A DNA stretch of 64,000 bases, taken from Helichrysum umbraculigerum (lineage: Eukaryota > Streptophyta > Magnoliopsida > Asterales > Asteraceae). The notes below the pieces were generated by a model, which was not told the origin of the DNA, did not search any database, and saw nothing but the letters and a program-made list of their open reading frames with translations. Shown piece by piece: positions 53,162 through 63,439 of the stretch (within the stretch, counting starts at the first letter, position 1; every line of letters starts with the position of its first letter). Made by a program: the position numbers and the translations under genes. The stretch spans positions 1,550,001 through 1,614,000 of the forward strand of contig CATIUR010000013.1 in NCBI GenBank assembly GCA_949592205.1, in the 5' to 3' direction.

Positions 53162-54212
53162 TTACTCGACATGGTACGTACCCGTGTCAGGGTCTGGGCG
53201 TGTGTTCCTAGCATTCAGCATGAAGAACCTTCCTTTGTTGTTATCCTTCAACTTAGGATAGTCATTTCGGTAGTGTCCTACGATGCCACACTCGTAACAA
53301 GCTTTCACTCAGCAGTCCTTAGCAAGATGACCATAACGCTGGCACTTGTCACAGGGTGGCCACAAGGCCCGTCATGGTGGCGTTTGCATTTTGAGCAGAA
53401 GGGTTTAGTTTCAGTGTACTCCTTCTTGTTCTCAGATCCAGATGCATTGACCTTGGTGGTTGCAGGCTTTTTGTTGGTTTGGCCTTGGTTGTCAGGGTTT
53501 CCGTCAGCTTTTCTTTTGTTATCCTTCCCGTCGCGGACAACCTGTGCCATGAGGCTGTGAGCCATACGAATAGCACTTTGGATAGTCACTGGTTTGGATG
53601 CAGTTACCATCCCTTTGATGCTTGCGGGAAGTCCCCAGATATACCTCTCGACCCTTTTGTATTCAGGATTGACCATAGTTGGACACAAGAGGGCTAGTTG
53701 ATGAAAACGGGTGGTGTATCCAGCTATGTCATTGCTGTTGATAGTGTGATTCCAGAATTCAGTCTCCAGCTGTTGTATTTCCTCTCTAGGAATACTCCTC
53801 AGTCATCATCTTTTTCAGATCATCCCAGGGTAGTTTCTAAGAAACATCAATACCCATAGTCTGGGCATGAGTGTTCCACCAGGTGAGTGCACCTTCCATC
53901 AGTGTGCAGATAGAGTACTTGACCTTACAGTCATCCGGGCAGTTATAGATGCGGAAGACGGATTCCATCTTCTCAATCCACTGTAGCAGGCCGATGGCTC
54001 CTTCCGTGCCCTTGAAGTTCAAGGGTTTGCAAATGAGGAAGTCTTTGTAGGAACATCGTTTGGTTGGTGGGGTATTGTTCGGAGTTTCATCGCTTTCAGG
54101 GTTTGGGCGTGACCTGCTGTTGGGAGGAGTTTGTCGAGTAGCTAGAGCTTCAGCCACTCGTTGAGTGATTAGTTGTTCTAGCAGGAGTGAAGGATTGTCG
54201 TTTCGGAGGCAT
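53162..54212 (-). pseudogene. Gypsy-B gag remnant
   Basis: The ATG at 54212 starts MPPKR as in Gypsy-C's MPPKT. A frameshift soon after leads to RVAEALATRQTPPN and CSYKDFLICKPLNFKGTEGAIGLLQWIEKME, which matches Gypsy-C gag closely. Stops near 53837 and a frameshift follow. Then YTTRFHQLALLCPTMV and CSKCKRHHDGPCG appear, then a zinc knuckle CDKCQRYGHLAKDC with a stop after it. A second knuckle has Tyr in place of the last Cys. The frame ends at 53162. Several independent breaks. Confidence 0.85.
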
Positions 54213-55031
54213 GTTCATTCAATAACAAGATAAAGGACATCTCAGAGTTTGAATCGAAGAAAGTGATTATCATAATCGTATGAACACTAAACAAGTGAAC
54301 CGACGTATGAAATGTCAATTGACAATAAAATATAATAGGATTGTAATCAGTTAACATGAGTGACCAAAAGATAACAAGAGTTGGAGTTTACAAAAGTGCC
54401 GGAAATTATCACATCCGGAGGGATATTTGAGAATTTGTTCGTTATCCGACGCGCGACTATCCGTTGTGGGGTTTGCCGGTTTCGTTCGAGTGAATTTGAT
54501 AGGAATGATAGGAAAAGATTTCAGTCCTTAGAGGAATACCGATTCTAAATGTTAAACAAGACGACGAACGAATGATGATCAATATACAGTCTAAAATGTC
54601 GAAATTACCGGACTCCACCGAGGTAAGTCCTATGATGTATTTGTTGTGATAAGAAAATCGGCTATTACTATTGCGAGTGTATTACCGAGTATGTCAAAGA
54701 TAATCCGAGGCCTAATCATATATATACAATATATATAATAGCCTAATCATATATGTATATACCATATATACATATATCCCCCTAGTTGTGTCTAGCACAA
54801 AACAATTATGAGTCCCGGTTCTCTCGTGGTCAAAGTCAACTAGTGCATTCATGTTCAATATAACCCCTTTCAGATCTCACATCATCTTTATTTAAGTGTA
54901 CATAGTTAGCTAGGCTATGTTAAATTAAACTCGTATGATGAAATTCCTGAACCAGTTATACCTAATGAGGAATACTGCCTAACGGTCATAGTCTAAGCCC
55001 ACTAAATGCAACCTAGTTCGCTAGAACCTTA
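54213..55031. other. Gypsy-B 5' leader
   Basis: No gene is visible. It is similar to the Gypsy-C leader near the primer-binding site (GTCTAGCA...CGGTTCTCTCG) but has no counterpart of Gypsy-C's leader ORF. A TATATA-rich patch lies near 54720-54770. Confidence 0.6.
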
Positions 55032-55044
55032 GGATCTGATACCA
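55032..55044 (-). other. Gypsy-B primer-binding site (initiator tRNA-Met type, one change)
   Basis: The minus strand reads TGGTATCAGATCC, one base different from the usual TGGTATCAGAGCC, and starts three bases after the LTR. Confidence 0.8.
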
Positions 55045-55047
55045 ATC

Positions 55048-57193
55048 TGTCACACCCCCGATTTCATGATTTGCGGAAGCGAGGATTTGGGTGTGACTAA
55101 TCAATAATCAAAGCGCAGAGGTACAAGCAAACGACTCTACATGAGACGTTTATACATTTTACAAAAGTATTACATAGTTTAAAGTTATAAGTTTACAATA
55201 ATAGCGAGTTCGCAAAAGATTCTGAAGATTTTAATACATAACCATTATACAAAAGATAATGCTAGAAAATCTTCATGTTTATATAGATGCATGCGACTCG
55301 TACTAGCTAGCATATCCTGCGGGCCACCCTACTATTGCTAATCACCTGAGAATACAACACTAAAAGGTCAGCTATAAAGCTGGTGAATCTCACAGATTTA
55401 TCATAAAACATGATGTGATCAACATGATTATCCGATGATTTAATACCAACAATGATTAAACAGCATAACCGAACAATGATAAACCAATTAAGGTTTTCGA
55501 ACAATGATTAAACCAATTAAGGTTTCCGAATTAAATATACCTACACTGATATTGCACTGATCTATAGTTCAAGGCCTAACCCGATTTCCTGCCTCCCGAA
55601 CGGTGTCAACACCCACAACAATTACTAAAATGGCCGTTTGTACGTGGTTGTAGCTAGCAACCCGGACGGGGACGTCACTCCCATGATAGATCTATCTTTT
55701 AGTAATCGCGCCTTATTAAGTTAATGAACCATACACTGACGAGGACTTTACCGAATTAAAACACTCATGCTATAACCGAACAAAATCAATACCGACAATG
55801 ATAACTGAATATAATAACCGATTTGAAATCAATTTAACTAACCGAATAACTGTGATCACGAAAACAAGTAAGCAATGTATCTCTCCCCGAGTTTAAAAAA
55901 GTAAAATAGTAAAATGGGGCTGTGAGACTCACCTGAGTCTAGCCGTATAAAGTAGGATTTAAGCGGTAGTGTTCTTCGAACTAGTAACCTCTAGCGTCCT
56001 AAACGCAAGAGATATATTAACTTAAGTACTTGAAATTATGTTAATGATTCGATTGTTTTGAAAGATCGTTTGAGTTTGAAATGTATACAATTCGTTGGTG
56101 ATGATTTTGTAATAATAATTTCCAAAGAGATACTATATTTATACCCGTTTTATTTGTCGTTGTATTGATAATAATAATAATAATAAATATTAGTATTAGT
56201 TGTAATAATAATAGATAATTAATAATTAATTAAGAACTTTCTATAAATGGTGGTTTCCATATTAAGTAAGTTAAGTACTAACTCAACATACCCAATCGGC
56301 TCAATATATTTAGCCGATCTTCTAACATGAATTTTGGGCCAACAACCGATCGGCTCATTTTTCATAGCCGATCGGCTCACTTTTCATAGCCGATCGGCTA
56401 TTCAAACCCACCCGATCGGGTTCGGTTCCTCTGCACAGAAATTTCAGTTCGGAACCCAGTTTTTAATCCGCATAAATCTTTAGTTTCTAGCTATGTTTTT
56501 GGTTATGTTTTATACCAAGGTTGTAGATGATAAAACACAACTTTTACCAAGTGATTTTACCCATTTATTACACTTATACACATACATAATTTTTATACTA
56601 GAAAATGAAGAGAAAAATTTCTCACAGTGATTTAAAATGATGATGATGAAGCTGAGGTGATGATGATGATGATGAACCCGATGATGATGATGATGATGAT
56701 CGAAGATGAAGGTTGGTGGTTGTTGTTGTTTGATGATCAAAGATGAAGAATTTGTTGTTTGATGAAGAGAACGAGAGAAAGCGGAGATGGATGAATATGT
56801 TTGTGTGTGTGTGTTTGTGAATTATTGGAGTCGGTTATATCCGGCTCCAATAATTGATATTGGTGGGTATTTTATACTCGTGTTCGTTTACCCGATCGTT
56901 AAGTGGTATAATGTTTCCAAATGATAAATTATTAAATTTTTATTCAAAAATATTTTCAATCGAAATATTTTATAAAAATACTTTTAGTGAGATATAAAAT
57001 TATATCTTTGTTTCAACTCATTTTGACGGATAGTTTTCTGTGTACAAAATGTGTCTAAATTTTCAACCAGGTAAATAATTATTATTCTCATTAATAATAT
57101 ATTATTTAAAAATGTTTTGCACCAACGTCCGTGTTTGAGATTGCGCGTTCTTTCAGATTTGTTTGTATGTGATTATTAAATAATCATTTAACG

Positions 57194-57236
<43 letters not shown>

Positions 57237-57326
57237 CCGAATACGTTCGTTTTAACACGTACCGAATACGAATGATTAAGGTTTAAATTGACCGCTAATT
57301 TTGGCCCTTTTTGACCGGGTGTCACA
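55048..57326 (-). repeat. Gypsy-B 5' LTR (2279 bp)
   Basis: Intact partner of the split LTR. The TATA box is at 56136-56143. It differs from its partner in copy number of the 29-bp repeat (two against three), of the GCCGATCGGC palindrome (one more), in a longer TA run (57196-57232) and in scattered substitutions. Gypsy-B is thus clearly older than Gypsy-C. Confidence 0.9.
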
Positions 57327-57331
57327 ATCGT

Positions 57332-57492
57332 GATCTTTCTTTAACCTTTTAATTTTATAACAACAAACAGTAGTCAGTTTTCGAGTTTGTTTTTTTAGAT
57401 ACGCAGCCCTACAAATTTATATAAAAGCCACACATGAGAGTCCCATAATCACTATTGTTTAGTAAATTGGAATCACAAAGTGTAAAGTTGAT
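57332..57492 (+). other. CRK intron 1, continued
   Basis: This 161-base piece between the right target duplication of Gypsy-B and the left edge of Copia-3 is A/T-rich and has no open frame or acceptor I would trust. By position it is the CRK intron interrupted a second time. The last five bases TTGAT are the presumed left target duplication of Copia-3. Confidence 0.6.
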
Positions 57493-58472
57493 TGTAGAAT
57501 GGGGGGTTGAATACAATCAAACAACTAATTTCAGATTTTAACTTAGTTAATTTATTAGTTGTTATTTGATTGACAGAAACAGAGTATAACAGATTATAGA
57601 TATGACAATATCAAAGTGACAAAGTAATAGTAGCTAAAATGATGAATTATATTGATCATACAATTCACAAGTGTTGAATGCGGAATGGATTAACCAAAGT
57701 TAATCCAATTCAAACACTTAGCTAATCTATTACAAATGAGATGAACAGCAGTGGACAAACATGCTTACTGTTCACTCGCTGGATCGTTAAGTCGTGCTTA
57801 GACTAACTACTCACTGATATACAAGTGATTAACACGAATTGAACGACAAGCCTCTACAGTACAAAACACTGAACTATTTATACTACAAGAGTTCCTAAAA
57901 TATCGCCTACAAAATAGGATCTTGGAATGACATGTGTCACTGCTTGATAGGCTTGATCTCTGATGAACCGACATTCTGCGGGTCCCAATTATGTTACCGC
58001 AAATATCTCGTTACCTTAAAACCAATCATTCGCTACCACGTAATCTTTCGGACATACTTCAAGTTGGAACACTCTTGCTGATGTATAGATAAGTACAGTA
58101 CTTTTTGTACTTGATGATTGAGAGGCTTTATTGAATAGTCCCTGAAGATGCAGAAATTCTCCTCACTCACTTCGAGCTAACATGCTCTTGTAGAATGACT
58201 TGAACTAGAGATCTTCAGTGACTAGCTGTTATTCTGGCAGTGACTTTTGCCTTTATTGATTTGAAGAAGTAAAGCTCTCACTGACGTTGATCAGTGACAC
58301 ACCAAGTTGAGCTTTAATCTTCCTCAGCATATCATGCAGAATGAATGATGATCAGCGAAACCTATCTTCAGCAACAGCAGCTTTGATACAATCCATTTCT
58401 TCATCGAGTAGTGAATAGTTGAGTTGGTCAGCGACCAGCGACTCAACATGGTCAGTGACCAGTGACTCAACA
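57493..58472 (-). repeat. Copia-3 3' LTR (980 bp)
   Basis: Starts TGTAGAATGGGG and ends ACTCAACA. The TATA box on the minus strand is at 57875-57882. Upstream is an array of (T)CAGTGAC words (about 58190-58470), both strands, ending in CAGTGACCAGTGACTC. The partner LTR is not in the window. Confidence 0.82.
58190..58470. repeat. CAGTGAC-type word array in Copia-3 U3
   Basis: About nine copies of CAGTGAC/CAGCGAC or the reverse TCACTGA are scattered with unrelated spacers. This is the same position relative to the TATA box as the arrays in Copia-1, Copia-2 and the solo LTR. Confidence 0.7.
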
Positions 58473-58485
58473 ATCTCCCCCTAAA
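58473..58485 (-). other. Copia-3 polypurine tract
   Basis: The minus strand reads TTTAGGGGGAGAT directly before the LTR, almost the same as in Copia-1. Confidence 0.82.
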
Positions 58486-58719
58486 TGATTGTGATCGAAG
58501 CTCCCTAGACAAACTTGTTGCTGAGAAAAGTTTATAGTCAGTGTTTAAAGAATTTAAACATTCAGTGACTTACACTTTGATCCATTCATTTTTCTTTTTG
58601 GATTCTTTTATATGATCTGAGTTTCGCACTTTGGTTTTCTCAAAAGTAAGATTAGATTTCATTGAACTGTAAACATAAGGTAATTTTAGTTACAATAAAC
58701 CTAATCTATTACAAACTTT

Positions 58720-60851
58720 AATTTAAGCAGCCCCAAACTTCTTCTTCTTTTACGATGCCAAGCTCATTCTGCAATTCATATTTGTCACTGGATGGCAGGT
58801 ACCTGTACTGTCTAGCAAGCCCTTCTTCAAGAATTGCCTTTCTCATCAATGAGTCTTTGGGAAGCACACTGACTATTCTGATGAGATGTACAAGTTGCTC
58901 ATGGTCTATCTTTTCAAGTTCTGATTCTCTTTAGAAACACAACTTTCCATTGAAGTCTTTGTAGACAATCCCTTTCTCTCCTTCAGTAACTTCAGTGCCC
59001 TCAACTTTTTGCACTCCATCAGGAATGGATAGATTTAGCTTTCTGGTGTTTGGAACTCTGATGATTCTGTTGGTACCTGTCCTATACCTTGGGCTTGGTG
59101 CTGCACTATCTCCTCACCAAATATGACAGACTCTTCTGGTCTAAGTAGCTATAGATCCACCATTTTCTTGAACAGCCTGTCAATCTCAGTCAAGACTTCT
59201 TCTTTTGCAGCACTTGAGGAGTGACTGATAGCAAGTATGATTTCATTCCATTCTTCTCTATGTAATTTGCAGACTTGATCGAGATTAATTGCTTGAGTCT
59301 CCAATCCTCTGTTGATAAGTAGCTGAGCTTGAGATTTGTTCTTAGGCTTTTTCAAGTTGACTTTGGTGATAGGAGTAGGATTTGATCTTCCAGTCATTCT
59401 GATAGCATATTTCTTCCTGTCAATCTCATCCAACATTTTATCCGCTGTTGTCTTTGCTCCCCCTTTCTTTTTCAACTTGCTGCCCTTTTTACCTGCACAA
59501 AGCTCTTGTTGAAGATCAGATTCTTCAACATCTTGAAGGAGCTTAGACAGCCTAAAATCTTCATCTTCTTGCTGTCTCTTCAAAAAGATTTCTCTTTCTC
59601 TTTGTATAGCTTCATCTTCACTTAGTTTCAACATATAAGCTCTATCAGAATCAGATTGTTCTTTCAACATTCTTTTTCTCTCTTCTTCTTCTTTTGGATC
59701 TTGCTCAGCTTGAAACTTTAAAAGCATTTCCCTCTCATGCTTCTGTCTTGCTCTTATTTTTCTTTATATTCGCTGCTTTTCAGTTTCTTCAGGATGAAGA
59801 CTTTCTGAAGTTGAATCAGATGACAGAAGGGGAGCAGGAATAGAAGAATCTGGATTTGTGATCTCTGGTTGTGAATGGTGATATGTTGTTGTGGTTGTTG
59901 CTTCAGTTGGTGTAATGTTTATGGGGATTGAGAGGGTGATCTGTGTTGTTGCTGTTGTGGTAGTTGTTGCTGTTGTGGTTGTGGTTACTGGTGGAGTTGT
60001 TGTTGTTGGAATTGTTGTTGGTTGAGTTGTTGTTGCTGTTGTGGTTATGGTTGCTGGTGGAGTTATTGTTACTGTTGTGATTGTTGCTGGTTGTGTTATT
60101 GATGGTTGTTTTGTTGCTGTTTGTGTTATTGATGGTTGTGTTGTTGCTGGTTGTGTTGTTGTTGTTGGTTGGATTATTGCTGGTGGAGTTGTTGTTGGTG
60201 GTTGGATTGTTGCTGGTGGAGATGTTGTTGGTGTTATGATTGCTGTTGCTGATGGAGCCTCAGATATGACAGTATCTGTATGAGGCATTTCTGATGAAGA
60301 TTTAGGTTGCTCCAAGATGGTCTTGAGGTTGTACATGGTGGCTGATATTTCTTCCTCAAAAAAGATTGTCTTTTTGGAAGGAATGGACTATGATGTGGGA
60401 GACTTGCTGGTCCTTTTTCTCTTGATCAGAACAGAAGAGATTGGTTGCTGATCTTCCATCTGATCATCAGTGTCTTCTTCTTTCTTATCATCAGCGTCCA
60501 CTTTATTTTTCTTCTCCTCAATGCCATTTCCATCATCACCATTTCCATTATCAGCACCATTTCCATCATCCTTCTTTTCATTAGTGTCATCTTTCTTTTC
60601 ATCAGCGTTATTTCCATCATCACCATCATTATCATCGTTATCATCATCATCTCCTTCATCCATATTGACAACACCATCTTCTTGTTGTCTGTTCATCCAT
60701 TCCCACCTCATCACATCAAGGCTTGCTGACTCCCCCTTAACCTGTGCATTTTCATCAGCTGCCCACTCTCTAACTTTACAATCATACATCCTTTGTTCAT
60801 CCGGATGAAACTCAGGGAAAGCAACCACATCATCTCTTTCTTCATCAACAT
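58720..60851 (-). pseudogene. Copia-3 extra ORF, decayed and cut
   Basis: Three open stretches (60828-60388, 60336-59764, 59727-59149) share one frame and are separated by single stops (TAG near 60390, TAA near 59766). More stops follow down to about 58730. The order matches Copia-1's extra ORF, second half: acidic Asp/Asn-rich (DDDDNDDNDGDDGN), a long Thr/Pro/Ile-rich stretch (about 120 residues), a Lys/Glu-rich coiled coil (KEEEERKRMLKEQ), then a basic region. A short run (MTGRSNPTPITKVNLKKP) may be the start of the globular part. Gypsy-D interrupts the upstream end. Confidence 0.78.
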
Positions 60852-63405
60852 TGTAACACCCCCAAATTTACTGTTCGCGGAAGCATACATTGGGGTGCTA
60901 CTAATCAATACACAAAGCACATAAGATACATAATGAACGACCACTACATGCGTCGTTTTACAAATACATTGATTAACGTAAAAGTCTACATATGTTTTAC
61001 AAAAGACGAGTTCGCATAGATATTTGAGAGATTCTAATACATATCTAATTTTAGCAAAATATAGAAATGCAGGGAAATCTCTTGATGTTTATATGATTGC
61101 ATGCGACTCGAGCTACAGTATCCTGATGGGCAGTCCAACTTACTGCTGAGAACCTGAGATAACATGCTAAAAGGTCAGCTATAAAGCTGGTGAGCTCACA
61201 GGTTTGATATGATAATATATGATTTGTGAACCGCAAGATTTAATGATTCGATTTACAAAGCATGTAAATAATTGGAGAATGAGTATCACATGAATATTTG
61301 TAATTAAACAAATAAGTAAAGATTGATACAACTAACATGAGCACATAGTCTGAGCTTAACTGAGGGGTCAGGATCAAGTGCCTGATCGAGGGTGCCTCTA
61401 TGCGTATGCCTAATCAACATACGTTTGAACAAATGATAATGCGTCCGTTTGACAGGTTAGTGCTTGCTAACTCGGACGGGGATTGTCAATCCCATATGGT
61501 ACCATACACTAACATTCACGCTAAATCATATTAACAGAACTATGCTTCAGAGGACTTTGTTTGATTAGATGAAAACAACTCATGCAGCATATGTGATAGT
61601 TTGATACTTGCGTTCACATGTAAAACAAAACAGAGCATGTATCTCACCCCTAGGTAAAAGCATTTAAAAAGGGGCTATGAGACTCACTTGAGCCTGATGA
61701 ATTGTTAGCCAACAATTATAATGATTCACAATGATTTGATGTCGTTACAACGACTGAACCTGCAGGGCGTCTTAGACGCGCAAGGTTTTGATAATGATTA
61801 GATGTCTTATCATATCATCTATGCTAGTTGTTCATCCAACTAGTAATGTCCAAATGATTTGGTTTAACTGATTAGATTTGAGTTTTTGAAAGATGTGTAC
61901 GGCCCGTTGGTGAGTTTTTGGTAATAATAATCTCAACTATTATTATTATACTTTGATTGTTGTATCGTATTTAAATTGTTATAGTTAAAACTGCTAGTTA
62001 TAGGTTTCTGCCGAATAGTTATAGTTTCTGCCGAAGGTTATAGTTTCTGCCGAAGGTTATAGTTTCTGCCGAAGGTTATAGTTTCTGCCGAAGGTTATAG
62101 TTTCTAGATTTTTAACTCGATGAACACTCTATTTAACCAACTTCTAGACCGATTCAAGTCTAACCAAAAATCAAACCTATTCACCTAAGAATCTAGTGTA
62201 AATCTGCACTTTATGGAGATTTTATAAGCTCATTTACTATTTTTAACAAAAATAAACATGAGGAGTGGTCGGATCGGGTTCGATTATGAGTTCAGTCCAA
62301 AGACTCACGTTTTTCACCATGATCCGTGAGGATCTGGTCCGAGAGCCAAAAATGAAAGTTGTAGCTGGTATCTTAGTGAACATTTTTCGTTTAGATGTCG
62401 AGAGTTGGTTCTTCCTAGTTTTCAAGATATAGACGTTTTTGTGGGCTGTTTTTACGAAGACAGAAACTGTTACCATTTTTGAGTTTGTAAAAACGAGTTT
62501 CAAGTTTTGATTTGGACATTTTATAGTTTGATGAGCTACAAAACAAGTAAATAACTGTATTAAAGTAGTTTTAAGGTGTCGTTAACTTACAAGTGTCGGT
62601 TTTGAAAACCGAAAAGATAGAGTCGTAGAGGATCGCGTGGTGCTCGTTTAGCTCCTAGCCGTTTTGCAAATAGAGGTGTTTTGATGTTAGTTCTTGGTGG
62701 TTTAAGGTGGCGGTTTTGGTTGTTTAGAGAGAGAGAGAGAGAGAGACGAGTTAGGGAGAGAGGTGGTGAAAGAGTGAAGGAACAAATTGATGCAATAATG
62801 TATGTAGGTATGTGTTAGTCAAAAGCATGATCCACAAAATGTGGATCATGTTTGGCCTGATTTTTCTTAAGGTCAAAGGGGGTGGATTTTTGTTACATTT
62901 TGTCTCCAATTATTGATGTTATTCCCGTATTTGTTTACCCGATCGTTTAAACGTATAATTTAGACGTTATATATCATACGTATGTTTTTAAATAACGAAT
63001 GAACCCTTAGATATTTGAGTTGAAGTATTTCATCAAAATACTTATTAATGTGTTATAAAATATAACTTTAATTTATTTCGATTGTTGCATGCGTTTCACG
63101 TATTTTTGGTCGCGTAGACGTTATTTATACAATATGAAATACTTTTGAAATATTATCGGAATAATGTGTAATAAATAATGAGTTGTATAAAAATTCTATA
63201 TTACTTAATACTTGTTTTCACCAACGCCGTATAGATAAATCGGAATTCGGTCGATTAAAAATGCACGATTAAGTATAATCGCGTACTGATATATATTCAA
63301 CAATATATATTGATACATACAATTAGCCTAATACATAGAACTAATTACACGTATTTCTAAATGATTAGGAACTAAAAACTAGTCCTAATTTTTACGGTTG
63401 TCACA
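60852..63405 (-). repeat. Gypsy-D 3' LTR (2554 bp)
   Basis: Starts TGTAACACCCCC like Gypsy-C and ends GGTTGTCACA. Its left third (GGTCAGCTATAAAGCTGGTGAGCTCACAGG is shared in pieces with Gypsy-C) and the region around the GA run near 62727 are related to Gypsy-C. The middle carries a 19-bp tandem repeat instead of palindromes. No gene is visible. Confidence 0.87.
62001..62105. repeat. 19-bp tandem repeat in Gypsy-D U3
   Basis: Units TAGTTTCTGCCGAAGGTTA start at 62022, 62041, 62060 and 62079, with degenerate units on both sides. The place in U3 corresponds to the palindrome cluster of Gypsy-C. Confidence 0.82.
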
Positions 63406-63425
63406 TTCTCCCCTTGTTAAGAGAA
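63406..63425 (-). other. Gypsy-D polypurine tract
   Basis: The minus strand reads CTTAACAAGGGGAGAA next to the LTR end. Confidence 0.82.
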
Positions 63426-63439
63426 TTTCGTCCCGAAAT

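Larger units (their letters stand above)
39577..57326 (-). mobile_element. Gypsy-B: non-autonomous, gag-only chromovirus-like element, interrupted by Gypsy-C
   Basis: The target duplication ATCGT lies at 39572-39576 and 57327-57331. The two LTRs are about 2.27 kb (39577-41077 plus 51796-52562, and 55048-57326). The interior is only 2.5 kb (52563-55047). It holds a polypurine tract, a short repeat region, a decayed gag and a leader with a primer-binding site, and no protease, RT or integrase. It depends, or depended, on another element for movement. It inserted in CRK intron 1, antisense to the gene. Confidence 0.9.
57493..60851 (-). mobile_element. Copia-3: Sirevirus-like element, 3' part, cut by Gypsy-D
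   Basis: It has a 980-bp LTR, a polypurine tract and the 3' part of a decayed extra ORF on the minus strand. Its left edge TGTAGAATGG is preceded by TTGAT. The rest of the element should lie right of Gypsy-D, outside the window. Confidence 0.8.
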
